DNA of 64,000 bases from Chara braunii (GCA_003427395.1 BFEA01000138.1:2669809-2733808); one strand, 5' to 3'; positions 40,531 through 50,715 are shown, counted from the first letter of the stretch. The notes: a model not told the origin generated them from the letters alone. Numbers and translations: made by a program.

Positions 40531-43090
40531 TTAGAGTTTAAGTATACCGCGCTAGGCGCGGCCGTGTCTGGGATCTACGCTGACTGGATGGTTGACGAGA
40601 GTAGAGAGTGCGTGGGCGCGCAGGTTTAAGGCGCGCATGATTCTTTTCTGCTGTTGATCATCGGTCGTTTGTTTAATGGCATTATTAATATTTATTTATA
40701 TTCGATTAAGCACGAATTAGGGGATATGTTCTTTCGATGGATACGCTTGACCGAGTCGAGCGCGCGTGCGGAGAACAGCCCCGACGACGGCATTGGCAAC
40801 GGCGGCGCAACTTCGTGTGGTGAGCGGGGTGTCGTAGGATGGCGCGCGGGGCGATTATGGCACAGTATAAGCCGGCCGGCGCGGACATTGGGAGCCGCGC
40901 AGCCGGTTTGTTGGCCCAAAGTGCCGCGCCGCAGTGTCTTGTATGGTACACTGCGGGCGTTGGTATCAGGCTTGGGCATAGCCCTATAGGTTACGACAGC
41001 GGGCTGTTACTATGATGGTTCGGGGGTCGAGGCCAGCGGGCGTCGACGCGGTGGCAGCGGAGTAGTGTGGAGCGAAAACTTGAGGGGTTGAGGGCCCTAT
41101 GGGGCTATCCCCCTCGGTTTTGCTTATGGGTGCGGCGGCGGATCCAATCCGCGGGGTTGGCAAGGTGCCAGCAGCCCAGCGGTTCTCCAACGATTATTTT
41201 TATTTTATTTTATTCCCCTTTTGTCTATTGTTCTGGGTTCCCTTGTTATAAAACGGGACGCGAGACTGCGGTAGGCGCGCGTGTGGAGGTGGTGGCAAGG
41301 TTCCTCTATCCCGCCTACAGGGAAAAGTCGGGCCGAGGGGGTCGACGTGCATGCAAGCCGGCGGTGGGACCACATGGGGCATGCCGTATTCATGGGACTT
41401 CCTGAAGTGCAATTACAAACTGGTTTCGCGACTGCGCCAGAGCTACCGCTCTTTTTTTGTATAACTTCGTCACCCTTTTTCCTGACCGCGCCCGTTGCCT
41501 TAGGACGCGGTGCAGGGGGTGTAACAGGTGCCCGAGAGCCTAGCCCGGTGGGGCACACCCATGAACTGCTGGAATACAGACCGGTATTCTGGCTTACCCC
41601 GGGGCCATGTCGCAGGGCCGCGAGGTACTGAGAAGGGCGGGGTGGCCCAGCGGCTGAGTCCTTTGGGACAGCTGTTATAATTGGAACGATATAGAGAAGA
41701 TTAGCATGGCGCGCGCCCCAGGACGACACTCATATAAAAAGGGAGAAGCCGTAGCGATACGGCTGCCTGTGCCGTGTTCGTGGGACTTCGGCTTGGGGGC
41801 GAGAGGACTATTCGGACCGCCTAGTAGTTGGTCGCCTCCACCAGGGCAGCTGGAGCCTGTTGAATGGGGCAGTCGTGGGTAGGCGCGGTGCGACCGGAGT
41901 CTGGCGTTAGTGGGCGAAGGGAAAAGGGCGGTAGCGGACCCGTGGAGACTGTGGATGGACTTGGACGTGACACTAGGCCGGTAGCGGAGTACTGTGGGGT
42001 TGGGCGCTGGGCAGCGGCCAGCGCAGCGGAGATGGTAACGGGGAGGGCGAGAAGACAAGTCAGGCGCTAGCGCAGCGGTGGGGGGTGAGAACGCAGCAGG
42101 GCGATCTGAGGAAGGCAGCGGTGGAAGTAAAGCCGGTGTATGGGGGCGGGCGCAGTAACGAAGGGAAAAAGAAATAGTGAATCCGGCGCGATTTTGCGCC
42201 TAGGTGCATTCGAGATTGGGGTGGTGAAGAGACGGGTTATGGAGGGTAGGAGGATGCGTGGCGTGCTCGATTCTTGACGGAATCGGGCAAGGTAAGGGCC
42301 TGGATTGGGGTTTTAGGCGTGGGCAACGGTAATGATAGTGTTAGTATTGGCAACGGGTTAGCAGGTAGGGAGGTAGGAGTAGAGGTTAGTGCGCGGAGTT
42401 ATGGCGATGGCGGGATAGAGAGAGCGTACCTCGCTCCGTACGCGATGGTTTTGGGTGGAGGGAGATGCGATGCCGGGGTTTTGGACCCGGGCGAGTCGCA
42501 TGAGGTGGTTAGTTGTAGATGAAAGTTAGTAGTATAGCGGGTAGAAAAAGAAGGGACTGCGTGGAGCCATGGCCGACGAGGAAACGAAGAGGGGGGGGAA
42601 TCGAATGAACCCGGATGGGTTCCCGCGTTAGATACAGGCGACGGAGGGAGGAGGGAAAGCATCGATCGCACCCGTTTCTTGATGAAAGCGGGTGGGAGAA
42701 AGGTCTATACCGACGTCTTAGAGTAGGGCGGATGCGTTAGTAATGTTAGTTTTAGCGTTAGAGTAGTGGAAAACGAGCTATTAGAAAAAAAACATGCGCG
42801 GTGATATGGCGGGGTGAGGGGAGAAAAAGGAAAAAACGAGTGTATTGTGCTCGTTTGTGAATGGATTTGGGTGAGGGAGGACCCGAAGCCGAGGTTTTCG
42901 GCTATGGCGAATTAAGTGGTACGGTCAGATTCGGCGATAGGGGTGTAGGTGTTGAGTTGTGTTGGACATAGGCTGCGCGTTGAGAGGGGGGGGGCGACTT
43001 CAGAAATGGCAATGCATATTTCCGTGTCTTAGCAAAAGATTCATTCAAGTTTGCTCACCTAAACGAAGGACATAATAGAGGTCGGACACG
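40530..43090. other. GC-rich interval without recognised protein genes
   Basis: Much higher G/C than the flanks (phrases such as GCGCGG, GGCGGC). Long overlapping frames on both strands reflect base composition. The only recognisable feature is the U6-like sequence at 41658-41745. G/C-rich mini-motifs ('cgttagtaatgttagttttagcgttag') appear near 42730-42770. Confidence 0.4.
41658..41745 (+). pseudogene. U6: U6 spliceosomal snRNA-derived sequence
   Basis: GTCCTTTGGGACA forms the 5' stem-loop of U6. ATTGGAACGATA and AGAGAAGATTAGCATGGC follow in order, then an AGGACGACAC..CATA segment corresponding to the region before the 3' end. The invariant ACAGAGA box reads ATAGAGA (C to T), and the segments between boxes are altered (for example CGCGCGCCCC). 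Upstream there is no TATA at -30 or the plant USE element. I conclude a pseudogene, most likely retroposed. U6 copies are commonly made by LINE machinery. Confidence 0.8.
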
Positions 43091-43099
43091 GGGTGGGAG

Positions 43100-43518
43100 G
43101 CTTACCTGTTGCCCGGAGCCACGTTCAAAGCACCAAGGGGGTCTTGCTTCTCTCGGCATGCGTGGCCAAGAAAATGATGAATCCTCCCCGTTTCTAGCGG
43201 GAGATTCATTCGATTTTGCTTAGTCCAGCGGAGGAGGGGACTTGAGGTCAGCAACGAGGTGAGGTTGGGGACTTATCTTGCGAGTACGATGGTGTGACTG
43301 TATGTTGCAGTAAGGGTGGAAGGTCCGAGAGGACTTACCTGCTAGCCAAGTCGGGGGAGAGTTGAGATGGTGGGAGACTTACCTCGTGACCGGCGATGCG
43401 GGTAAACTAGATGTCGTGTTGCAGGGGCAGGGCCCTGCGTGCTGGCATGACGAAAAAGGGGACTCGCAGTGCACCTTTCTGCAGCCTTGTGGAGGATTCG
43501 TTTGGGCTAAACTTACCT
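43100..43518 (-). promoter_or_regulatory. Cluster of consensus 5' splice donors on the minus strand
   Basis: ACTTACCT occurs at 43333-43340, 43377-43384 and 43511-43518, with GCTTACCT at 43100 and ACTTATCT at 43271. On the minus strand these read AGGTAAGT, the perfect donor consensus. Three perfect 8-mers in 190 bp are far above expectation. Confidence 0.4.
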
Positions 43519-44300
43519 GCCAAATGGGCAATGCAGGATGAGCCGAAGACTGAGCTGCGGTGCCGAGCTGTGTGAAAAGGCCGGACTGAAGTAGCGAGTT
43601 GGCCGGAGCTTGAGTCGTGGTATTGTGGCTGTACCCATCACGCTCTGTACTTGGACATGGTGATTGTTGTTGTGGATCGCTGGCCGCCACCTGTTGTGGG
43701 GCAAGGGGATTCGACGTGCCCGTTGGTTACTTATTGAACTGTTGCTGCGGGGGCACAAGACTTCTGCCTGCCAGGCCAGCTGAGGAAGGTGTTGTGACTG
43801 AGTATTGCGAACCGGATGCCGCGGGTCGATGAAAGTTGCTAATCAACTGCTATAGGCTGCTCCCAACCGTTCGATTGCTGCTGTGCATGCGGTTGCTGCT
43901 CGTTTTCAACTGTGCGGCTTACTACAGCGGCGACTGAGTCCTATTATAGGCCGATGTGTTGTCTTGACTGCAGCTGGTTGAAGGTCATATGGCTGAGGCA
44001 TCATGTTAGGAACCAGGGGGCAGTGAGATGGGAGTGGTCGCACCACAAAGAAAGGCTGCAGCCACGACTTAACCGAGTGGTGGGGCAGCGTAAGGGAGAT
44101 TACTGTTACAAGCCAGAGAGTCGTTAGAAGGGTGACTTGGGTAGCTTGACACCGGCATTTGACCAGGCTGTTGCGGCAGTTAGTGGAATAATTGGGCATT
44201 TCGGAGGGATTATTGTTGCGACTTGGGATTTTGTCAAAGTTAGCCTGTTTCAGCAGTTGACTTCTGGTTGATCGAGCTGCTGAGTCTGCTTGGTCGCCAT
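43512..44300 (-). pseudogene. Decayed Gln/Pro/Ser-rich exon
   Basis: On the minus strand an ATG at 44300-44298 begins MATKQTQQLDQPEVNC before a TGA. One frame over the following 700 bp keeps a biased vocabulary (LPQQPGQMPVSSYPSHPSND; PPQQQFN; ASDPQQQSPCPSTERD) broken by TAA and TAG codons, several where CAA or CAG would fit. It ends at an intact AGGTAAGT donor (43511-43518). This suggests a dead first exon of a low-complexity protein, such as a Gag or transcription-factor-like protein. The identity is unknown. Confidence 0.35.
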
Positions 44301-44811
44301 TCCGGGGCCCTCAGGTGAGAGAAGATTAAAAGGCTCTCTCCTGTGAGTCTGAGTGGATCCCTCTTGGATCTGAGAGTCTAAAAGTCCTTCTCCTTCTGCC
44401 CTTCTAACTCTTAGTCTAGTCCTTGGTTACGAGAGGAAGGCGGCAGGCGGGATTGCAACCCGTAGGTCCGCGTCAAGACTCTGTGGGGAGTCCACCCACC
44501 GATTGCGGGAGCTCTGTTAGAACTCGGGAGGAGTTCTGGAGGCAGGGAACTGTCAGGTAAACCGTTTCCATCTGTACAACCTACTACCACCCATGTTTTG
44601 CCTATCTCCTTGTAATATGACTGCTAAATGCATGAGATTGTCCCTAGGGTTTTTATTTTCACTTCAGGACCCAATCAGACTGAATGAAAGGAATGTGTGA
44701 AAGTGAAGTTTAAGTTTCTCTTTTGTTTTGACTGAAAGCGGACTAAGGTATGAATTGGGGGAAGGTGGGAGGAAGGCAGTTTTGCATGCGTTTGGAAGGG
44801 TCAACCAAAGC
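44301..44811. other. Non-coding leader before hairpin array B
   Basis: Contains short inverted phrases (AAGGCTCTCTCCTGTGAG near 44330; GTCTAAAAGTCC). No ORF or recognised motif. Confidence 0.35.
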
Positions 44812-45448
44812 CTGAGCATTGTTTCTACTGTGAATGGCTCAGAGCTATGTTTATTTGGCTGTTTTCTGAAAGACCAGGCATTGTTTCTACTGTGAATGGC
44901 CTGGTTGCTATGTTTATCTAGTTGTTTTCTGGGGGACCAGACATTGTTTCTACTGTGAATGGCTTGTTTACTCTAGTTAACTATGGGGGTTTGCCTGATT
45001 GAAGGGGTTTAAATTCTTGTTTTATTCTGAATGGTCTAAGGCTAAGCATTGTTTCTAATGTGAATGGTTTAGCCTGAAAACCACGCACGTGAACTAAACT
45101 AAGTATAAAGGAAAGTACTTTATGTATATTTGCATGTGAACTAGCAACTGGACATAGTTTCTAAGGTGAATGGTCCAGCGCTAAGCCATAACATTGAGAA
45201 GAGAAAAGGGAAAAGTGTAAAGTATAAATGAAAATAGTCTGGGCAAGCTGAACATTGTTTCCATGGTGAATGGTTCAGTCCCCTGCCCCATATTTGGTTT
45301 TTCTTTTGAAAACAAAGTCAGAGAAATACTAAATTTTGGTTATTTAACAGTTAAGGGCGGCTAGGCATTGTGTCCATGGCGAATGACCTAGCCATATGTC
45401 CAAAAGAAGAGAGAAGTTGGGCATTGTTTCTACTGTGAATAGTCCAGC
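44812..45448 (+). repeat. Hairpin array B: eight hairpins, conserved loop, covarying stems
   Basis: The 18-nt core ATTGTTTCTACTGTGAAT (or a close variant) occurs at 44818, 44880, 44943, 45048, 45154, 45254, 45367 and 45423. Each core is flanked by complementary arms that differ between copies: CTGAGC/GCTCAG, ACCAGGC/GCCTGGT, GGCTAAGC/GTTTAGCC, CTGGAC/GTCCAG, CTGAAC/GTTCAG, GGCTAGG/CCTAGCC and GTTGGGC/GTCCAGC; the third copy is weaker. ATT and AAT at the core ends can extend each stem, with one G bulged. Spacing is irregular (about 60-115 bp), so this is not a simple satellite. There is no ORF. Confidence 0.8.
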
Positions 45449-45660
45449 TCTATGTCTTATGTGAGATGGGTATAAGGATTTAAGGATTTAAAAGATTCAT
45501 AAACTATCTATATGGAATGAACTTAGGGTTGGTGAGAGTACTTACCTTTGTGGTTTAGTTTGCATGTGACTGAGTGAGGTTACTACTTGGTCTGAGTTTC
45601 AGTTTGATAGGTAGTTGCTTTAGTCGCTCGTCGCGTGCTAGAGCTATAGGAGTTAGTTTT

Positions 45661-45740
45661 AATTCCTGCATTTTCTGAGCTAAGTTTTTTTTACTTAGGT
45701 CAATTCTTGCATTTTCTGGGATCATTTTTTTTACTTGGCT
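45661..45740 (+). repeat. Short duplicated lead-in to array C
   Basis: 'ttc.tgcattttctg.g' followed by a T-run and ACTT(A/G)G occurs twice (about 45663 and 45704), immediately before array C. Confidence 0.55.
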
Positions 45741-45743
45741 TTG

Positions 45744-46252
45744 TATAAATCTTGGCAAGCTACTTTCTCTACGGGAAGCGCTGCCGAAATTTCTAAAACT
45801 CCAAGGAGTTAGTCAATTTTTTACTTGCCAAAGTTCGATTTGTCTTTTCTTATATCTGACTTAGTTAAAATCTGGGAAGTCCCCTTTTCTAAAGGGAGTG
45901 CTGCCGTTGGACAAAATTGGACTTTGAGAAGTCAAAGTTATTCTTAAAATCTAGACTTAGCTTTGTATAAATTTTGGAAAAACACTTTTCTAAAGGGAGT
46001 GCTGCCGAAATTTCTGCAAAACTAAGGAGTTAGTTAAATCTTGTCTAAGTTGAACTCAAGTTGTCTTTTGAGTTCATATCTGACTTAGTATAAATCTGGG
46101 AGGTTTCCTCTTCTAAAGGGAGTGCTGCCCAAATTTTTACTAATTTGGGGAGTTAAACAAAATTTGACTTTCCAGAGTTAAAAATTATTTCTCCTTTTAT
46201 ATTTGGACTTATATAAATTCTGGAAAGACATTTTTCCTACGGGAAGCGCTGC
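45744..46252 (+). repeat. Hairpin array C: five ~120-bp units ending in GGGAGTGCTGCC
   Basis: Units begin with TATAAATCTGGGAAG-like sequence at 45744, 45865, 45966, 46089 and 46211 and contain CTTTTCTAAAGGGAGTGCTGCC or CTACGGGAAGCGCTGCC. Between them are short hairpins whose arms differ: AACTCC/GGAGTT (45797-45810), GACTT/AAGTC (45919-45933), AACT/AGTT (46020-46031). The array ends just before GGTGGCGATTCTGACGATCC. No ORF crosses it. Confidence 0.7.
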
Positions 46253-46259
46253 CGAAATT

Positions 46260-47230
46260 TTTTTAGTTTAAACAGGTGGCGATTCTGACGATCCACCCTA
46301 AATAGGGGAGATTCTGCCATTAGTCTACCTTTGTTGGGCACTGGCTTAGAGGTAGGTTTGGACTTAGTTGGCAGGTAGCTTTGAGTGAGAATGTGTTATG
46401 AAGGTTTATCCTCCATATGCTGATGATTTAGCTTGGGCATTTGACCTATCTTGTGTTACAGGTCCTTTGGGGTGTCTGATTCAAGATTAGGACTAGATTC
46501 ATCCTGATCCCTTGAGGATCATCTTCTGTTATCACTGATAACAGGTCGGTTGCCGATTCGTCGGTTAACGATTGAACTCCAATTCACTCCTGCCACTCAA
46601 CCTAAAGGCTTTAGCCCTGTGATTTGAATTGTTTCATTGTGTTTTCACCCGGACTTTATTGAATGGCCATTTAACTTAAGTACTGAGTATTTATTTTGGG
46701 AAGTTGCACAAGAGTAAGGTTTGTATGGCTAAAGCACGGGGTATGAGTACAGAGAATGGTTGAAGTTGACCCCGTGTAGTGCGTGGACTTCTGGTTGAAT
46801 CGTTGATGTGATTGCAGGTATGATTGTGGTTCGGACTCTGGATGTGACTGCCTGCGATTTCATACATATATGGTTGAGAGGAGCCCCACTGTGACAATGA
46901 GAAGTAATCGTCCTGTATAACTAACCCTTATATATTTATGAGTGCCCTGAGTGTTCGCGAGGCCAACTGTAATTGTGCATAAGGGTTATCCAGATTTTGT
47001 TCTGAGAAGGAAGGGAGGTTCCTTTTTTACCCTTGCTTTTTAGAGTTTATATGGTTGGATGTTGTAGTCCGTGGCAGCCGTCAAAGTCAAACCCCTTGAC
47101 TTTCGCCCTGACCTGGAGTGGGACTCACCTCCAGGGCAGTAAGAGGCGACCGTCACCACAGGTATGGACATGTGTACCACCCGCTCTGCATAAGGTGCAG
47201 AAGATGGTGTGTGATCTTCAACCACACTTG
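46260..47230. other. Non-coding interval
   Basis: GGTGG...CCACC hairpin at 46276-46298 and an AACCCTTAT/ATAAGGGTT inverted pair (46922 and about 46979) are visible. TGGCGATTCTG near 46278 is reminiscent of plant gypsy primer-binding sites, but I do not assign it. No ORF with a motif. Confidence 0.35.
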
Positions 47231-47232
47231 GC

Positions 47233-48030
47233 GGTTGTCCAGCGTCGAGAGATTAACCCTCAAGGCGCGTGTCAGCCGACACTTGAGTGTCGAATGCGAC
47301 CTTTGAGATTAACGAGGGTCGCACGAGTGTGGGTACTATATAGTACGCCATAATTGCGACTGCTTGCGTACGATTGCATTGCGAGTCGATATAAGTCGGC
47401 CCTGCGTCCGCGCGGTTTTATACAAAGTCTCGCGCGCGACGTCTATTCGATTTCTGCATCAGAGAGTTATGGGACGGCTACCGAGAGGCTAGGAGCGTTG
47501 TCACGTTGTTTGTGTTGTGTCGTTTCGTGTGTATGTGCGTGTGTTGTTGTCTTGTGGTTGTTAGAGTGGTGTGCGTGTGGTGTGTGAGATGCGTCCTAGT
47601 CTACCGGCGACGAACCGCGCTTGGGACTTCAACCCCCCAAGATGACGGTTCGCGTGCGGGTCCGATAGAGGCGTACTACCGCGCGTACCCCCTATGCTAC
47701 AGCGAACGAGAAACACCCTCGGCTGGTCCACCTCTGCGATTGCAACTGATTAGCTTTCGTACTATGGACTGGTAGCTCGGCGGGGATACACCCACCGAAG
47801 GGAGGTGACAACTCCCGTAAGGTGTAGGTAAGTCGTGCCTCGCGTAGGCCCTATCCTGTCGTAGGGGCTCGCGAGAGGTATGGCTGGCGCACTCGGCCGG
47901 AGCGGCTTATGGAAGCTCAACATGTATTATTTGCGACGAAGGATATAAACCAACTCCTGCGTGACGCGGCCGAGAGGGTCCCGCGCTGCCCTGGTGCGGT
48001 GCCGGACCGATGCGCTCGACAGCGGGAACA
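47233..48030 (+). repeat. LTR-like repeat R, copy 1
   Basis: Matches 59665-60395 in order: TGTCCAGCGTCGAGAG, ACACTTGAGTGT, GGGTACTA.A..GTACGCCAT, GCGATTGCAACTGA, then AGGTAAGTCGTGCCT and CCCTATCCTGTCGTAGGG, ending near GGACCGATGCGCTCGACA. A ~750-bp dispersed non-coding repeat with a polyadenylation-like ATAAA in other copies suggests LTR or leader sequence. The domain II ORF begins inside its right end. Confidence 0.6.
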
Positions 48031-48269
48031 CAATTAGAATCTCCTGCTCGCTGTATCAGAGCACTGCTGAGACCTGGAGGGAGAGTGTAGTTGATGAGTA
48101 CAATCAGCAGACTACTGTGATGATGGAACGTGTACTGACCCTGGTGAGAAATCATGCAAGAATAGAGTACACATACTACCTGCACGATAAGAAGAGCAGA
48201 TTGTGTGCCACCATAACTTATGTGGGTACTATTGAGGAAGCAAGAAGGACTGTTGGTGACCATCAGTGA
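47961..48269 (+). CDS. Accessory ORF, domain II (unknown function)
   Basis: A frame of 102 codons. From about residue 22 the pattern is NTIRISCSLYQSTAETWRES, a helical middle, RIEYTYYLHDKKSRLCATIT, and GTIEEARRTVGDHQ at the end, which resembles 25375-25644 and 39158-39403. The first 20 residues overlap repeat R and may be non-coding; a start inside is possible. It precedes the domain I ORF on the same strand, whereas upstream of gag the order is I, I, I, II, II. Unrecognised family. Confidence 0.45.
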   Translation: MTRPRGSRAALVRCRTDALDSGNTIRISCSLYQSTAETWRESVVDEYNQQTTVMMERVLTLVRNHARIEYTYYLHDKKSRLCATITYVGTIEEARRTVGDHQ

Positions 48270-48304
48270 GCGTTTAACCTCCAAATAGGTGCTGCTCACT
48301 TTAT

Positions 48305-48412
48305 CCGGATATTCAGCAAACAATCATCAGCAATCAGTTATTAGCGATCAGTTTCTAGCAGTCAGTTTTCAGCAATCTGTTTTCCTGCGATCAGTTTGGT
48401 AACCAGTTCTCC
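48305..48412 (+). repeat. CAGTTT-type spacer between the two small ORFs
   Basis: Phrases such as 'cagcaatcagttattagc' and 'gatcagtttctagcag' repeat with a 16-18 bp period, as at 31187 and 39762. Confidence 0.6.
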
Positions 48413-49112
48413 GGGACCATCAGATCAATCTGTACCGGCAAGGGTACTCATGAGCACAGTTCAGTCTATGCCGGTCAGCGACTCAGTGCTAACCAACCTC
48501 AATCGGATCTCATGCAAAGAGGCATTCCATTACCGGTATGTTAGTGTCATCGGCTTCAGACAGGGGGATTTGTCAATCTTCATTGTTCAGACTAGTTTTG
48601 CTGATGGCACTATCCACGATCTGAGGCCTTACCTGAAGAAGGGCAAGGAGACTCATGAGCTTTTTGATCCAGTCTGGATCTTAGCCACCGAATATCTTGA
48701 GCAGAGAGAGAGGGAGCTCGATGAGATTGGCACTACGCTGATTCGCAGCTTCGGGCCAATGCTTTATACAGACTATCCTAGGCCTCCAGTCCCTTCCCTT
48801 CTCACCGATGGCACGAGTTGGTTGGATGTGATTGGTTTGACAAAGAGTTACATCTCTCCAGTGGTGATCGACGTTGAGGCGCTGACCGAGCCCACCGAGT
48901 TTCCCTACCTCAGACGAGGAATCTTCTCAGTGGACGGACTGCCTACTTTGTGGGAGGAGTTTTACTCCATGTTTAACTACCGTGTCATGTGCCTTGGATG
49001 GTCGTGCTCAGAGCTTGCTGGCTACAGGTGGTATTTTGTCACTAAGCCTCAGTCTCAGATTGTACGAGGGCGTGGGTCTCAGCACCAGAGAAGATCAGTT
49101 AAAAGAGATTGA
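48396..49112 (+). CDS. Accessory ORF, domain I plus C-terminal extension (longest intact copy)
   Basis: A 238-codon frame, no internal stop; the first codon is TTG, so the real start is probably the ATG at 48450 (MSTVQSMPVSD). Residues 40-140 carry domain I (FRQGDLSIFIVQTSFADGTI, DLRPYLKKGKE, PPVPSLLTDGTSWLDVIG). The C-terminal part (VDGLPTLWEEFYSMFNYRV, WSCSELAGYRW) is absent from the three copies near 23.7-25 kb but present, broken, in both arms of the 22-kb inverted repeat. A basic end (RGRGSQHQRRSVKRD) follows. No known family, no membrane segment. The frame being intact while relatives are broken suggests recent constraint or recent arrival. Confidence 0.55.
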   Translation: MVTSSPGPSDQSVPARVLMSTVQSMPVSDSVLTNLNRISCKEAFHYRYVSVIGFRQGDLSIFIVQTSFADGTIHDLRPYLKKGKETHELFDPVWILATEYLEQRERELDEIGTTLIRSFGPMLYTDYPRPPVPSLLTDGTSWLDVIGLTKSYISPVVIDVEALTEPTEFPYLRRGIFSVDGLPTLWEEFYSMFNYRVMCLGWSCSELAGYRWYFVTKPQSQIVRGRGSQHQRRSVKRD

Positions 49113-49596
49113 AAGAGACTGACCAGAGGGATGAGTGACGAGTCTTGAGAGGTGCTGACCACGCTCGTTTATGTGTACTTTCTGAGATTATTATGAGTTT
49201 TCATTCCTCCCTCACTCGATTGCCTCTGTCTTTGCTCGAGTCAATCCGTTTTATTTTCTGCATTATTCTTGCCTGATGGTTGCCTCCGTGGATGTTTTGT
49301 CACAGTTCTCAAAATCAGATTGACATAAGTGATACATGCATAGCACCCCATAATCTTATAATTGTTATTTGCATGATTCTCTGTTGTTCCGAATCAAAAT
49401 GAAAGATTCCTAAGACTGGGGACCGGCGAAGACCGCAATTGAAGGGTCTCGCTCGAAGCCGGACGCACACAACAGGAAGGGATTTGCATTATTTAATGTA
49501 TTTTATTTACTGCAATCACATACAAAATCCTGCGTGATAGTCTGTTGGCTTTCCGGTCACCCTGAGAGGCCAGACTGAAAAAAAGTGCGACAGCGG
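48880..49596 (+). repeat. Terminal repeat T, copy 3
   Basis: This is the copy of the 22-kb inverted-repeat arm in plus orientation. It includes the C-terminal part of the small ORF, an AT-rich stretch (TTTTATTTTCTGCATTATTC, GCATAGCACCCCATAATC) and the terminus AAAGTGCGACA. All three copies end at the same base, so 49596 is an element end. Whether it is a true LTR is unresolved. Confidence 0.65.
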
Positions 49597-49599
49597 ACC

Positions 49600-50715
49600 A
49601 GGAGGAGGGAGAGCGACGTAGACGAGAATGCACAAAGGGGAAGAAGAAGAAGAAGAAGAAGAGGAGGAAGGAGGAAGACAATGGGAAAAAAAGGAGGACC
49701 TGGCCCGGCACGTGCTACACAGATGAATTCAACAAGTCACTTATGTGGGTTGAAAGGCTCGGGTAACGTGCTTAAGGTTCATCGTGATGGGGGTGGACTG
49801 TTGTAATTATCGATCTTGAATGAGGAATGCCTAGTAAGAGTGAGTCAACAACTTGCACTGATTACATCCCTGGCCTTTGTACACATCGTCGTCTCTTCTA
49901 CCGATTGAACGGTCGGGTGAAGAGTATGGATCGCCAGGTCTTGGTGGTTTGTTGTTGGGCGTCCGGAGGTGAAAACGTGAGTATGGGCAAAACGGCGAAA
50001 GGCGCAAGGGAAAACGAACTCTGGCCAACTTGGAGGGAGTGAGCAACGGGAGGACATGGAAATGTGCACAAGAGAAAGAGAGAGCGCACGAAAAAAAAAG
50101 AAGACGAAGAGTTGTGTCAAAATCTTTCGTTAAAGTTTCAACAACTTGTCATGAGTTTGGACCTCGAGAGTCTCTGCTCAGGGTGCATTCGACTTGATGG
50201 ATAAGGACTCGCCACGCCGCGATATCCCTGAGAAAAGTGGTCAGTTTTACTTAACACCGAACGTACATTCCTAGCAGGTTAGAAGGTGTATGTGTGTCTG
50301 TGTACGTATGAGTGGGTATGTAAGGGGAGAGAGTGTATGCACAGTAAGAGGAGATAAAAGTGGAGCTCATAGAGGAAGAGAGGAAATGCAGGGAAAGAAC
50401 AACCAAAGGAAGATGAGGATGTGGGTGCAGAGTGATATAGGAAGAGGAGCATATCCGCGGGATGAGGGACGTTATACTGCATGATAACAATTTGAAGCAA
50501 TCGCCTGGTATCGGAATCACTACATTCATGACTATTAGACAACAATGATGAGACAATGGCAGGGGGATGACTAAAAAAAAAAAAAGGAGAAGGGAAAAAA
50601 AAAAAAAAAAAAAAAACAATAAGAAAAATGTAAAAAAAGGGGAACGAGAAGAAAGCAAATTTTACTTGCGGACTTGGAAGGCTGCGGTGGGGGAGATTTG
50701 TTGCATCTTTCCTTG
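49600..50715. other. Gene-free interval
   Basis: A GAA-rich purine tract (49640-49680), poly(A) runs at 50570-50615, and short chance frames. Nothing recognisable is encoded. Confidence 0.45.

Noticed and set aside
41205-41729. A 174-codon minus-strand frame across the U6-like region.
   Set aside because: It is a GC-rich chance frame; the U6 homology on the plus strand explains the sequence better.
44812-46252. The repeat arrays considered as a CRISPR array.
   Set aside because: Spacing is irregular, the repeats are hairpins with variable arms, there are no cas genes, and the DNA is eukaryotic nuclear.
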